From the NCBI GenBank assembly GCA_002435755.1, contig DIYH01000034.1, positions 554-64,553 of the forward strand: a DNA stretch of 64,000 nt, in the 5' to 3' direction. The notes beneath the pieces are model-generated. The model did no database searches, was not told where the DNA came from, and saw nothing but the letters and a program-made list of their open reading frames with translations. The stretch is from Flammeovirgaceae bacterium UBA6059. GTDB lineage: Bacteria; Bacteroidota; Bacteroidia; Cytophagales; Cyclobacteriaceae. Position numbers and translations under genes: made by a program. This document shows, in pieces, positions 53,471 to 62,612 of the stretch; within the stretch, counting starts at the first letter, position 1, and each line of letters starts with the position of its first letter.

Positions 53471-55566
53471 TAACCCAGTGTCAGTATTATCGTGCTTTGG
53501 TTTTCAATACTACTTCCTGGCCAGATCGACTGATCCTTGACCCTACCCTTGCCTTCTATGGTCACCTCAAGCCCCCTGTTTTCGAGCAGGTATACTGCGT
53601 CACGAAGGGTCATACCCCGGACGTCAGGCATAGTCTTGCTCTTGGCATTATTAGGCTTCCATTGGATGGCATTGTTGTCGATGCGGGCCTTCACCCAATC
53701 CGAACGCGATGTGGAGTGATTAGAAATTCCAAATTCATGTAGGATCATGCTCAGATCATCCTGTTGTCCTGAGCGTACGACGGGGAATATCCCAGCCTGA
53801 TAGACGCCATCCAGTTCCTCGTCCTGAAGCTCTAGATCCAGGGTATAGATCTTATCAGCTATAGCTTTGAAGACAGGGGCCGCTACATCACTACCGTAAA
53901 TCTGATAACCCTTAGGATCGTCTATCACTACAATGCAACTGTACTTGGGAGCCTCAGCTGGGAAGTATCCTGCGAAAGAGGTATAGTAACTATTGGTATA
54001 GCGCCCGTTGACCACTTTCTTAGCGGTCCCAGTCTTGCCAGCGATCCGATAGTAGCTATCGTTTATATTTTTTGCAGTGCCACGCTCCACTACTCCTTCC
54101 AGCAGCAGCTTTACTTCACGTAGCGTTTCTTTAGAGCAAATACGATCATTGAGGATTTTGGCCTCAAACTCCTCTACCCTCTTATCAGCGCGCTGAACAC
54201 TTTTGACAATGATAGGCTGTATCATAGTACCATTGTTTGCGACAGCATTGAACAACGTGAGTGTGTGAAGAGGCGTTAGTTTGAGCTCATAGCCGTGTGA
54301 CATCCAAGGAAGCGTAATACCACTCCAGGTAGAATCTTGAGGTGTCTTGATGTAAGGCTTCCCCTCACCGATCATCTGGAAGCCTAGTGGATCTGCAAGC
54401 CCGAGCTTGTTAATGTAGTTGACAAAACGATTGGGGTCTGCACCAAACTCTTCAGTGACTAATTTGGCAATACCGATGTTAGAGGACTTTTCAAATACTT
54501 CCTTTACAGTGATCTTACCATAGCCACCAGGTTTATGGTCTTTCATGACCTGATCATAGAAGTTAAAAGAACCACTTCCAGTGTCTATGGTATCCGTGAG
54601 TTTGATATCGCTATTCTCCAGCAATGCTATTATACTGGCCAACTTAAATGTGGATCCCGGCTCTCGTGAGCCCTGGCTACCCACTGCATAGTTGTATAGC
54701 TCCCAATACTGGCCCTTCTCATTTTTGCTGAGATTGGAAATCGCCTTGATCTCTCCTGTCGCTACCTCCATGACCACCACAGTACCATAGTCAGCCTGAT
54801 GTTTCTCAAGAGCACCTAGCAGTGCTGATTCTGCTACATCCTGTAGGTTGATGTCTATCGTAGTTACTATATCCAGGCCGTCCTCTGGTCTGATCTCAGT
54901 ACCATCGTAGACGGGGCGCCATCCTCCCCCTGACATCTTCTGAAATAGTGATTCACCATTGCGACCTGCGAGGTACTTATTGAATGAGTATTCCAATCCT
55001 ACTACTCCCCTGTTATTATCATTGACCATACCAATGGTCCTGTACCCCAGGTATGAAAATGGTCTGAAACGCTTATTCACTTTTTCGAAGATCACGCCCC
55101 CTTTCATTCTTCCCTCACGGAAGATGGGCCATTCGATCATCTCCTTTTTGGTTTGATAATCGATCTCTTCTCTGTTGAGTACCATGTATCTCCTACCGGA
55201 AACTCTGGCATCAGTAATCTTACGTTTGTATTCTCTTGCTGACCTGTCTCTAAAATGGCCGGATAGCATTTGCGCTAGCGAGTCAATCCCTGACTGAAAT
55301 AGACGGTCATTGGCGATAGACGGATCAAATGCCACATTGTAAAACGGCAAAGAGGTGGCTAGTAAACTACCGTTATCCGAGTAGATATTACCCCTTGTGG
55401 CCTTCACAGTCATGTATTTGAGACCGATCTTGTCAGCCATATCACGCCACTTTTCTCCCTGATTTACCTGTAAATCAAAAATTCGATACAGGACTACTGC
55501 ACCGAATATGGCAATGAAAAGAAATGCCAGCCGAACACGTATCAATATGGCTTTTTTGACACTCAT
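53470..55566 (-). CDS. ftsI: FtsI-type class B penicillin-binding protein with PASTA domain
   Basis: Septal transpeptidase, 698 aa. N-terminal helix (FLFIAIFGAVVLYRIFDLQ), PBP dimerisation domain with TRGNIYSDNGSLLATS, transpeptidase domain with SxxK as SREPGSTFKLA, SSN as EKSSNIGIAKL, and KTG as IAGKTGTAKKV. The last ~65 residues form one PASTA domain (MPDVRGMTLRDAVYLLENRG), a known feature of this protein in Bacteroidota. It overlaps ftsL by 4 bp and murE by one base. Confidence 0.95.
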   Translation of the reverse strand: MSVKKAILIRVRLAFLFIAIFGAVVLYRIFDLQVNQGEKWRDMADKIGLKYMTVKATRGNIYSDNGSLLATSLPFYNVAFDPSIANDRLFQSGIDSLAQMLSGHFRDRSAREYKRKITDARVSGRRYMVLNREEIDYQTKKEMIEWPIFREGRMKGGVIFEKVNKRFRPFSYLGYRTIGMVNDNNRGVVGLEYSFNKYLAGRNGESLFQKMSGGGWRPVYDGTEIRPEDGLDIVTTIDINLQDVAESALLGALEKHQADYGTVVVMEVATGEIKAISNLSKNEKGQYWELYNYAVGSQGSREPGSTFKLASIIALLENSDIKLTDTIDTGSGSFNFYDQVMKDHKPGGYGKITVKEVFEKSSNIGIAKLVTEEFGADPNRFVNYINKLGLADPLGFQMIGEGKPYIKTPQDSTWSGITLPWMSHGYELKLTPLHTLTLFNAVANNGTMIQPIIVKSVQRADKRVEEFEAKILNDRICSKETLREVKLLLEGVVERGTAKNINDSYYRIAGKTGTAKKVVNGRYTNSYYTSFAGYFPAEAPKYSCIVVIDDPKGYQIYGSDVAAPVFKAIADKIYTLDLELQDEELDGVYQAGIFPVVRSGQQDDLSMILHEFGISNHSTSRSDWVKARIDNNAIQWKPNNAKSKTMPDVRGMTLRDAVYLLENRGLEVTIEGKGRVKDQSIWPGSSIENQSTIILTLG

Positions 55567-55934
55567 TCCTTTGGCACGATAATTTTAGTGGGCGGTTCTT
55601 TGAGTACGTGCAATCCTAATCGATCCACTTGCTTGGCTACTTCTGATTGTTTGGTAGCGTACATGTATTCTGACTTTAAGGTGGTGAAGTCAGCGCGCAG
55701 GTCTTCTACCTGCACCTCAAGTGCATTGATCTTACGTATGGTTTTTTCAGTATAGTGACGGTTGCCGATGTAAAAAATTCCGAGAGCGGTCAGGAAGATA
55801 ATATGAGGCAAAATGTGTACCGGCACACCTTCTTTGAATAGCGTATTGAGGCTGATAAGATTATCAAGTAAGCCAAAAAGGCCCCCTCGTCTGACATCAG
55901 AAGCGTTCTTTAGTTTATAAGTGTTAGCTGCCAT
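55563..55934 (-). CDS. ftsL: FtsL-like division protein
   Basis: Small bitopic protein, 123 aa: N-terminal cytosolic part, one helix (HILPHIIFLTALGIFYIGN), then a periplasmic coiled coil (KTIRKINALEVQVEDLRADF). This is the FtsL layout and position, between rsmH (2 bp) and ftsI (4 bp overlap). Sequence conservation is low in this family; the assignment is by layout and synteny. Confidence 0.85.
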   Translation of the reverse strand: MAANTYKLKNASDVRRGGLFGLLDNLISLNTLFKEGVPVHILPHIIFLTALGIFYIGNRHYTEKTIRKINALEVQVEDLRADFTTLKSEYMYATKQSEVAKQVDRLGLHVLKEPPTKIIVPKE

Positions 55935-55936
55935 AC

Positions 55937-56839
55937 TTATATCCGTTCTGCTATTCTCAGTTTTGCGCTTCGGGCTCGATTGTTTTCTTTGATCTCTTCC
56001 TCAGTCGCGGTAATCGGTTTTCTTGTGAGCTGCTGCACAGGTCGGATCAAATTGCCGTAGATATCCTTCTCTACTTCTCCATGCAGCTTCCCTTTATTCA
56101 TGAAATTCTTAACCATCCTATCTTCCAAAGAATGGTATGACATCACTACCAAACGCCCTCCTACCGTCAATACCTCTGCGGTTTGAAGGAGCATTTCTTC
56201 AAGTGCTTTCATCTCTTCGTTGACTTCTATCCTGATGGCCTGAAAGACCTGAGCATAGTATTTAAACTCACGTCCTCTCGGTGCAAGAGGCTTAAGCAAC
56301 GAAATCAGCTCACTTACCTTAGTTAATGGCTGATTGACACGCTTGCTCACTATAGCGGCTGCAAGCGTTCGAGCGTTTTTAACTTCACCATAAATACCAA
56401 ACATTCGATGCAAGGCATCCTGATCATAATCGTTGATGACATCCCTCGCCGAGCTATCAGCTTCGCGATTCATCCTCATGTCGAGTTTCGCATCAAACCG
56501 GGTAGAGAAGCCCCTCTCAGCCGCATCAATCTGATGCGAAGACACCCCGAGATCAGCTAATATGCCATTCACGGTAGTTATACCATGAAGCCTCAAGTAC
56601 TTCTTAAGATGTCTGAAGTTGGCAGCTATGAAAGTAAAAGAACGCGTCGGAAACCCTTCCGCATTGATCACTGCATCCGCATCTTGATCAAAGCCGAATA
56701 ATCTCCCATTATTAAGTCTTTCCACTATAGCCTGGCTGTGACCCCCACCTCCGAAAGTGAGATCCACATAGATACCCCTCTCATCGATATTCAGTCCCTC
56801 CAAACATTCGCTGAGCATCACTGGTCGGTGGTAGCTCAT
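55937..56839 (-). CDS. rsmH: RsmH (MraW), 16S rRNA m4C1402 methyltransferase
   Basis: Methylates N4 of C1402 in 16S rRNA; 300 aa. MSYHRPVMLSECLEGLNI opens the protein, followed by the SAM motif VDLTFGGGGHSQAI and GILADLGVSSHQID, GFSTRFDAKLDMRMN, and the C-terminal SYHSLEDRMVKNFM and NNRARSAKLRIAERI. All are diagnostic. Lies 2 bp after mraZ. Confidence 0.98.
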   Translation of the reverse strand: MSYHRPVMLSECLEGLNIDERGIYVDLTFGGGGHSQAIVERLNNGRLFGFDQDADAVINAEGFPTRSFTFIAANFRHLKKYLRLHGITTVNGILADLGVSSHQIDAAERGFSTRFDAKLDMRMNREADSSARDVINDYDQDALHRMFGIYGEVKNARTLAAAIVSKRVNQPLTKVSELISLLKPLAPRGREFKYYAQVFQAIRIEVNEEMKALEEMLLQTAEVLTVGGRLVVMSYHSLEDRMVKNFMNKGKLHGEVEKDIYGNLIRPVQQLTRKPITATEEEIKENNRARSAKLRIAERI

Positions 56840-56841
56840 CG

Positions 56842-57285
56842 CTATGAATCGAGGTACTTTTGCGCTAAGGCCGAATATTCCTCCTGATCATTGATCAGGT
56901 AGTCTTTATAGACTTCAGGGTTCCAAATCTCTATGATGTTACCCATGCCTATCACAATAGCTGTCCTCTCGAGCTGGCTATGCATGATCATCGGCTTGGG
57001 TATCAAAAATCTACCGGTACCATCCAAATCCGCCTGAGCAATGTCGCGAAAGAAGTTTCGCTTGAGCATCCGCTGCTGGGGATTGAATTCACTGAGTGCA
57101 GAGATCTTGCTATGGATTTTCTTGTACTCAGTCAGCGGATATACGATCAAGTGAGGCTCAAATCCCTTACGAAGAACCAGCCCGTTAGCAGAAGCCTCGG
57201 GCAGATTGGCCTTAATCTTAGAAGGTAAGACCAACCTACCCTTGGCATCTAGCTTACACTCATACTCGCTTGTAAAAAAAGCCAT
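56842..57285 (-). CDS. mraZ: MraZ, dcw cluster regulator
   Basis: AbrB-fold DNA-binding protein that represses the dcw cluster in known cases; 147 aa, cytosolic. Two swapped-hairpin domains: FTSEYECKLDAKGRLVLPSKI and the second copy RDIAQADLDGTGRFLIPK, each with the DxxGR signature. First gene of the 14-kb dcw operon. A likely own operator lies 60-85 bp upstream, so autoregulation is expected. Confidence 0.97.
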   Translation of the reverse strand: MAFFTSEYECKLDAKGRLVLPSKIKANLPEASANGLVLRKGFEPHLIVYPLTEYKKIHSKISALSEFNPQQRMLKRNFFRDIAQADLDGTGRFLIPKPMIMHSQLERTAIVIGMGNIIEIWNPEVYKDYLINDQEEYSALAQKYLDS

Positions 57286-57316
57286 ATTGAGCCTTGAAAA
57301 ATATAAACCACCTTCA

Positions 57317-57324
57317 CAAATCTA
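57317..57324 (-). promoter_or_regulatory. Candidate -7 element of the dcw promoter
   Basis: Minus-strand TAGATTTG, an exact TAnnTTTG match, about 32 bp before the mraZ ATG. The repeats at 57345-57369 lie just upstream of it, where a repressor would block polymerase. Confidence 0.45.
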
Positions 57325-57344
57325 TGAAAAAGAATGACATTTCC

Positions 57345-57369
57345 TACCACTCTCTTCCACATAACCACA
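57345..57369 (-). promoter_or_regulatory. Candidate MraZ box (three 10-bp-spaced repeats)
   Basis: On the minus strand three pentamers TGTGG, TGGAA and TGGTA start exactly 10 bp apart. Known MraZ operators are direct TGGGN repeats with 5 bp spacers, so this is a degenerate match in the correct orientation, about 21 bp upstream of the -7 element. The rest of 57370-57589 holds no recognised gene. Confidence 0.4.
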
Positions 57370-57589
57370 CTTTTTACTAAAAATTGCATTTTTTGTATTC
57401 AAACTAAAAAGTTGATACACAGAAAAGGTCATTACATACTCCATTTAGATATAAAAAAGGCCTTTTGTCCAGATAGAGCAAGGGTGGTAGAAAGTGGGGG
57501 AAAAATTACCTATATACAATAAGTGTGTCATGAATTTGACTATTTGATGGATAGTCTAACCATTTAAACCTTAGCTCGTTATCCCTACT

Positions 57590-58858
57590 ATGCTTATCAA
57601 TACCACCTATTTTAAAGGCTTAGCAGGTGTTCTTCTTGCCATTGTTTATGGCTGCAGCAATCCTCAAACCGAGAGCGCCAACAGTGACGATTTTCTCAAG
57701 TCCGGTGTATGGAGAGGAGTCATTTATGAACAAGGTGAGGAGATGCCCTTCAATTTTGAACTTAGTGGGGATAGCACTTCTCTTAAAATGGAAATCATCA
57801 ATGCAAGCGAGCGCATAGCCGTCGATGAAATCGACTTTTTTGGAGATAGCATCCGGTTCAATATGCACATTTTTGATACTGAAATAGTAGTGAAACCATC
57901 TGGCGATAGCCTTATCGGTTACTACAACAAGCGGTATGCTGATAATTTCATATTACCATTTAAGGCCAGGTACGGACAGGCGTTTCGCTTCGAAGAGTCG
58001 ACAGGCGAGCCTGCCATAGATATGAGTGGTAGATGGGAAGTTACTTTCACTTCTACTAAAGGCGAACCTTATCCAGCGGTGGGAGAGTTCGAACAAGATG
58101 GAGATATTGTAACAGGAACGTTTTTGACTGAGACAGGGGACTACCGCTTTATTGAGGGTCGGCTAAATGGAGATATGCTTGCCATGAGCGCATTTGATGG
58201 CAATCATTTGTTCTTGTTTAAGGGTATGCTCAAGCATGACAGCATTGTCAACGGCCATTTTTGGAATGGGAAGCATACACATGAGACATGGGTCGCCAGT
58301 AAGAACCCTGACGCTCAGCTCACCAATGCTAATGAGCTAACCTATATCAAAGATGGATATGATGGGCTGTCTTTCAACTTCCCGGATATGAATGGTGATC
58401 TGGTATCCCTTGATGATGAAAAGTATGGAGGGAAGGTAGTCCTTGTACAGATTTTTGGCACTTGGTGCCCCAATTGTATGGATGAGTCCAAATACCTTGT
58501 CGATTGGTTTAGCAAAAACAAGAGCAAGGGTGTAGAGATCATAGGCCTTTCGTATGAAGTGAAAGATGATTTCGCTTATGCTGTCAAACGCCTTGAGAAA
58601 GTAAAAAGTCGGCTTGGAATTGAATACGACCTACTGGTAGCGGGCACTTCTGATAAGGAAGAAGCTGCCAAGACTCTACCGATGCTCAATCACGTATTAT
58701 CCTACCCTACCTTGATTTTCATTGACCGGCAAGGTGAAGTGCGTAAAATACATACTGGCTTTAGTGGCCCAGGCACTGGCAGATACTATGATGCATTCGT
58801 CAAGGAATTTGAGTCGTTCACACAAGAACTTATCAACGAGGGTGTAAGTGCTGATTAA
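57590..58858 (+). CDS. TlpA-like thioredoxin-fold lipoprotein
   Basis: Exported thiol-disulfide protein, 422 aa. The lipobox VYGCSN near residue 22 predicts a lipoprotein. Residues ~35-250 are a beta-rich domain resembling those in front of other Bacteroidota TlpA proteins (VWRGVIYEQGEEMPFNFEL, MSGRWEVTFTSTKGE). The C-terminal AhpC/TSA-thioredoxin domain carries the redox pair in FGTWCPNCMDESKYL (Cys ~292 and ~295) and HVLSYPTLIFIDRQGEV with the cis-Pro. It probably reduces or scans periplasmic disulfides. Convergent with the next gene, 11 bp apart. Confidence 0.88.
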   Translation: MLINTTYFKGLAGVLLAIVYGCSNPQTESANSDDFLKSGVWRGVIYEQGEEMPFNFELSGDSTSLKMEIINASERIAVDEIDFFGDSIRFNMHIFDTEIVVKPSGDSLIGYYNKRYADNFILPFKARYGQAFRFEESTGEPAIDMSGRWEVTFTSTKGEPYPAVGEFEQDGDIVTGTFLTETGDYRFIEGRLNGDMLAMSAFDGNHLFLFKGMLKHDSIVNGHFWNGKHTHETWVASKNPDAQLTNANELTYIKDGYDGLSFNFPDMNGDLVSLDDEKYGGKVVLVQIFGTWCPNCMDESKYLVDWFSKNKSKGVEIIGLSYEVKDDFAYAVKRLEKVKSRLGIEYDLLVAGTSDKEEAAKTLPMLNHVLSYPTLIFIDRQGEVRKIHTGFSGPGTGRYYDAFVKEFESFTQELINEGVSAD

Positions 58859-58869
58859 ACATGTAGAGA

Positions 58870-59844
58870 TCACTTAGTCCTATCGATGGTGAACCGTACC
58901 AGGTCGCCAAGTGAGTTTTTGTATCCAGTATCCGGGAATGAATTGAGGATTGTCATGGCATCTTGATAGTACCGCTCCATCACTGTTTTTGCATACTCCA
59001 GTCCACCCGCACCTTTCACAAAGGCTATGACCTCAGCTACTTTCTTTGGATCGTCCGAATCACGCTTGATCGTCCGAAGTATACGCTTACGATCAGATCT
59101 CGTGGCGTTGTTGAGCACGTAGATCAAGGGTAAGGTGAGTTTCTTTTCTTTGATGTCGATCCCAAGCGGTTTGCCGATCTCTGCATCTCCATAGTCGAAC
59201 AGATCATCTTTGATCTGAAAGGCCATACCAATGTTATGACCAAACTCTCCCATTTTGTCAACCACCTCTTTTTCACAACCTACGCTAGCCGCTCCTATCT
59301 TACAGCATGAAGCTATAAGACTAGCTGTCTTTTGCCATATAATATTGTAATATACCTCCTCTGTAATATCCAGCTTGCGTGCTTTCTCCATTTGCAGTAG
59401 CTCACCTTCGCTCATCTCTTTCATTGCTTCTGAGACGATACCTAGCATTTCGAAATCACTATGCTCTACTGACAATAGCAAGCCCCTGGAAAGTAGGAAA
59501 TCCCCTACCAGGACAGCTATTTTATTTTTCCATAGGGCATTGATCGAGAAAAAACCTCGACGATATGAAGCGTCATCTACCACATCATCGTGTACTAAGC
59601 TAGCGGTATGCAGAAGTTCGATCAATGCAGCACCTCTATGGGTGGCTTCCGATATTTCACCACATGTTCCCGCGCTCAAAAAGACAAACATAGGTCGCAT
59701 CTGTTTGCCCTTGCGCTTTACGATATAGCTCATAATGGTATCCAGAAGTAGCACCTTGCTTTTCATGGATTGGCGAAACTTCTTCTCGAATTCCACCATC
59801 TCTTTGGCGATAGGCGCCTTTATATCATCTATGCTTCTGGACAT
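58870..59844 (-). CDS. Trans-type polyprenyl diphosphate synthase
   Basis: Condenses isopentenyl diphosphate into long-chain polyprenyl diphosphate, probably for the quinone side chain; 324 aa, cytosolic. First Asp-rich motif LVHDDVVDDASYRRG and second FQIKDDLFDYGD are complete, with RKGKQMRPMFVFLSAG before them. The large residues before the first Asp motif (LLHTASL) fit a long-chain product. The chain length cannot be told from sequence alone. Octaprenyl-type synthase is the most likely identity. Confidence 0.9.
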   Translation of the reverse strand: MSRSIDDIKAPIAKEMVEFEKKFRQSMKSKVLLLDTIMSYIVKRKGKQMRPMFVFLSAGTCGEISEATHRGAALIELLHTASLVHDDVVDDASYRRGFFSINALWKNKIAVLVGDFLLSRGLLLSVEHSDFEMLGIVSEAMKEMSEGELLQMEKARKLDITEEVYYNIIWQKTASLIASCCKIGAASVGCEKEVVDKMGEFGHNIGMAFQIKDDLFDYGDAEIGKPLGIDIKEKKLTLPLIYVLNNATRSDRKRILRTIKRDSDDPKKVAEVIAFVKGAGGLEYAKTVMERYYQDAMTILNSFPDTGYKNSLGDLVRFTIDRTK

Positions 59845-59940
59845 TCCCGCGCGATTGCAATATTACTACGGATACTTAGCATTACAAACCTGCTTACCTT
59901 TAGGTATCCTTCAAATTCTGATGCTTCAACGTAGTGTTTC

Positions 59941-60798
59941 ATGAAAATGATTAGAAATATTGAGATTAATAGTAAAGTGCATGATAAGCAGATACTTGCT
60001 GATCTTTTTTTCACCGAAAATGATGAAGTACAGCCGTTGATCATTTTTAGTCATGGATTCAAAGGCTTTAAAGATTGGGGACACTGGGACATGATAGCTG
60101 CGTATTTTGCAGAAGCCGGATTTTGCTTTCTGAAGTTTAACTTTTCTCATAATGGCACTACTGTAAATGCCCCTGACAGCTTCGGCGACCTTGAAGCATT
60201 TAGCCAAAACAATTACACTCTCGAAATCTCTGATCTGGGAGAAGTATTGGATACTGTACTGGCAGATAGCTTTGAACATGCCGACCACATTGATTTGACA
60301 CGAGTAGCTCTCATTGGGCATAGTCGTGGCGGGGCTGTCAGCCTACTCAAAGGAAACCAGGATGATCGTGTTAGCGCAGTGATCGGCTGGGCTCCAATCT
60401 ATGATATAGGAAGCCGATGGTCTGCCGAGATGAGAAACAAATGGAAAGCGGATGACATACATTATATAAGTAACAGACGGACGAGACAGCAAATGCCGAT
60501 GGACTACCAGATAGTACAAAACTACGTGGATAATCAGGACATCCTGGATGTACCAAGGGCCATCCGTACTATGAAAAAGCCACTTTTGATCATTCACGGA
60601 GATCAGGATGAAGCTATTGATCACGAAGAGGGTATGAAGGCGAGCCTTTGGAATCGCTCTATGAGTTTTGAGACCATCAAAGGTGCTGGACATACTTTTG
60701 GCGGCACACATCCCATGAATACCAGTGTCTTACCTGTTCATAGCCAGATCCTGGTAAATAAAACTCGCGTGTTTCTGGCTGACCTTTTTGCCAAATAG
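59941..60798 (+). CDS. Alpha/beta hydrolase
   Basis: Cytosolic esterase-like hydrolase of unknown substrate, 285 aa. Oxyanion loop FSHGFKGFKDWG, nucleophile elbow IGHSRGGAVSLL (Ser about residue 125), acid in IIHGDQDEAIDHE and the catalytic His in GAGHTFGGTHP complete the triad. It diverges from the polyprenyl synthase (96 bp gap) and is followed by phzF-like gene 51 bp on. Confidence 0.88.
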   Translation: MKMIRNIEINSKVHDKQILADLFFTENDEVQPLIIFSHGFKGFKDWGHWDMIAAYFAEAGFCFLKFNFSHNGTTVNAPDSFGDLEAFSQNNYTLEISDLGEVLDTVLADSFEHADHIDLTRVALIGHSRGGAVSLLKGNQDDRVSAVIGWAPIYDIGSRWSAEMRNKWKADDIHYISNRRTRQQMPMDYQIVQNYVDNQDILDVPRAIRTMKKPLLIIHGDQDEAIDHEEGMKASLWNRSMSFETIKGAGHTFGGTHPMNTSVLPVHSQILVNKTRVFLADLFAK

Positions 60799-60849
60799 CC
60801 AAATGAGGCTATTTTAAAGCTATTATTCAGAACTACTTTTTAGACTTTA

Positions 60850-61758
60850 ATGAGAAGAGCCAATTATTTTTTGGTGGACGTATTCACCGAGACGAAGCAT
60901 GGCGGCAATCAGTTAGCAGTATTTCCAGATGCACAGGGTATCCCCGAAGAACTAATGTTGCCTATTGCCAATGAGTTTAACCTATCAGAAACAACATTTG
61001 TACTACCTCCTACTGACAAGAAAAATGATTTTAAAGTAAGGATATTCACTCCTGCACAGGAATTACCGATGGCGGGGCATCCGACTATAGGTACAGCCTT
61101 CATCATGGCACGCCGAATACCATTTGACGAATCTGCAAGTCAATTTGAGATGCGATTGGAAGAGAAGGTGGGACTGATCCCAGTCAATCTGCAAATCAAA
61201 GATAGCGTCCCGACAAGAGTGACCATGACCCAGCCAACCCCCTCCTTTTCTCCACAGATCGGTACCCGACAGTTGTGGGCGGAACTTCTAAACCTATCTG
61301 TGGAGGATATTGATGATAAAAGTCCCATTCAAACGGTAAGCTGCGGAGTGCCATATCTGATCATTCCTGTTAAGACACTGGAAGCAGTCCAGACTATTGA
61401 CTTCAGGCTTGATGTGTGGAAACGAATCAGACAGGATATGGATCCAGGCTTTGTATATGCCTATACACTTGAGACAGTAGACAATCATGATGTGCATGGC
61501 CGTATGTTTGCTCCTGATACAGGTATATTAGAAGATGCAGCTACAGGTTCAGCAAATGGACCTTTAGGAGCCTATCTTGTGAAGCATGGTATTATCACTA
61601 ATGGCCGTATGACATCCATTGTGAGCGAACAAGGTTATGAAATGGGTCGAAAGAGCCTGCTATATCTAGGAATAGAAAAGCAGGGCGATGATATTACCAG
61701 AGTAGATGTCGGCGGTCACTGTGTCATTGTAGGTAAAGGAGAGATATATTTGGACTAA
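60850..61758 (+). CDS. PhzF-family isomerase/epimerase-like protein
   Basis: Member of the PhzF fold (diaminopimelate-epimerase-like, two halves), 302 aa. DVFTETKHGGNQLAVF opens the protein. The catalytic Glu is in EFNLSETTFVLPP, the substrate loop is ELPMAGHPTIGTAF, and EDAATGSANGPLGAYLV marks the second half. Outside phenazine clusters these proteins have no fixed role, and no phenazine genes lie nearby, so the substrate is unknown. Confidence 0.9.
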   Translation: MRRANYFLVDVFTETKHGGNQLAVFPDAQGIPEELMLPIANEFNLSETTFVLPPTDKKNDFKVRIFTPAQELPMAGHPTIGTAFIMARRIPFDESASQFEMRLEEKVGLIPVNLQIKDSVPTRVTMTQPTPSFSPQIGTRQLWAELLNLSVEDIDDKSPIQTVSCGVPYLIIPVKTLEAVQTIDFRLDVWKRIRQDMDPGFVYAYTLETVDNHDVHGRMFAPDTGILEDAATGSANGPLGAYLVKHGIITNGRMTSIVSEQGYEMGRKSLLYLGIEKQGDDITRVDVGGHCVIVGKGEIYLD

Positions 61759-61767
61759 AAAATCTTC

Positions 61768-62526
61768 TTGATTGCAGAGTGCTACCTCCACCGACTGAAT
61801 GACTCATTAAACAAAGTCTACTTTGACCATCGTGCGCTTGTTGTCGTCTACAAAGGAGCCATTCACAGGACACTGCTAAGATATCCTACCAGAATCACCC
61901 TGGAGCACAAAAAGTACATCGGGATGATCATCACCGGCGGAATGATCAGTGCGTTTTGCTTGCTTATGATCTGGAACAATCTATACAAACCCTGGCCTGT
62001 TTTAATTGGTTTATTAGGTTCAGGATTGACATTTTATTATGGTTGGATGGGCTCATGGATGTTGATCGTACATCAAAATAGTAATACACTTTCCTTTCCT
62101 ATTCCTGCTAAGGGAGGGAACCTAGTGAGCTTTAGCCAATTTTTCAACCAACATCAGAAAGGTTTGAAACGGAAAATGATCTACCATATATCAACGGCCA
62201 GTGCCTGGAAAGCTCAGCAAGAGAATGCTCAATACAGAGATCCATCTTTAGAGGCTGAAGGCTTTATTCACACTAGTGAGACAGAGCAAATCCACGGAGT
62301 ACTCGATCGGTACTTTAAAGACCAATCTGGGTTGGTAGTGTTAATGATTGACGCACTTTTACTGGGAAGTCCCCTCAAATACGAAGCTAGCCCGATCAAT
62401 GGCGAACTCTATCCGCATGTTTATGGTCCCATCAACAAATCCAGCATTATTGGTGTTTTACCATTGGGCCGTGCTAGTGACTTCACCCTCGAAAACCTTG
62501 GAAAAAAGCTCAGAACTGTTGTCTAA
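61768..62526 (+). CDS. Membrane protein with C-terminal DUF952 domain
   Basis: 252 aa from a TTG start. Residues ~1-145 hold a positively charged N-terminus, two adjacent hydrophobic helices (IGMIITGGMISAFCLLMIW, WPVLIGLLGSGLTFYYG) and a short beta-rich stretch. Residues ~148-252 are a complete DUF952 domain (MIYHISTASAWKAQQENAQY, EGFIHTSETEQIHGVLDRY, HVYGPIN, VLPLG). DUF952 proteins are normally small and free-standing, so this is a fusion or a read-through of two genes with no stop between them. It may be co-transcribed with the PhzF gene 9 bp upstream. Function unknown. Confidence 0.75.
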   Translation: MIAECYLHRLNDSLNKVYFDHRALVVVYKGAIHRTLLRYPTRITLEHKKYIGMIITGGMISAFCLLMIWNNLYKPWPVLIGLLGSGLTFYYGWMGSWMLIVHQNSNTLSFPIPAKGGNLVSFSQFFNQHQKGLKRKMIYHISTASAWKAQQENAQYRDPSLEAEGFIHTSETEQIHGVLDRYFKDQSGLVVLMIDALLLGSPLKYEASPINGELYPHVYGPINKSSIIGVLPLGRASDFTLENLGKKLRTVV

Positions 62527-62612
62527 ACGTTGTTTTCATCAGTTAATCTTACGAAAAATGTATTAATGACCTTTTTGGGTATTTTTGCAGCCGTTCTGAT
62601 CGCCTCGCGTGA

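Noticed and set aside
57485..57499. TGGTA and TGGGG spaced 10 bp on the plus strand as a second MraZ box
   Set aside because: Wrong orientation for mraZ and too far (over 190 bp) upstream; only two repeats.
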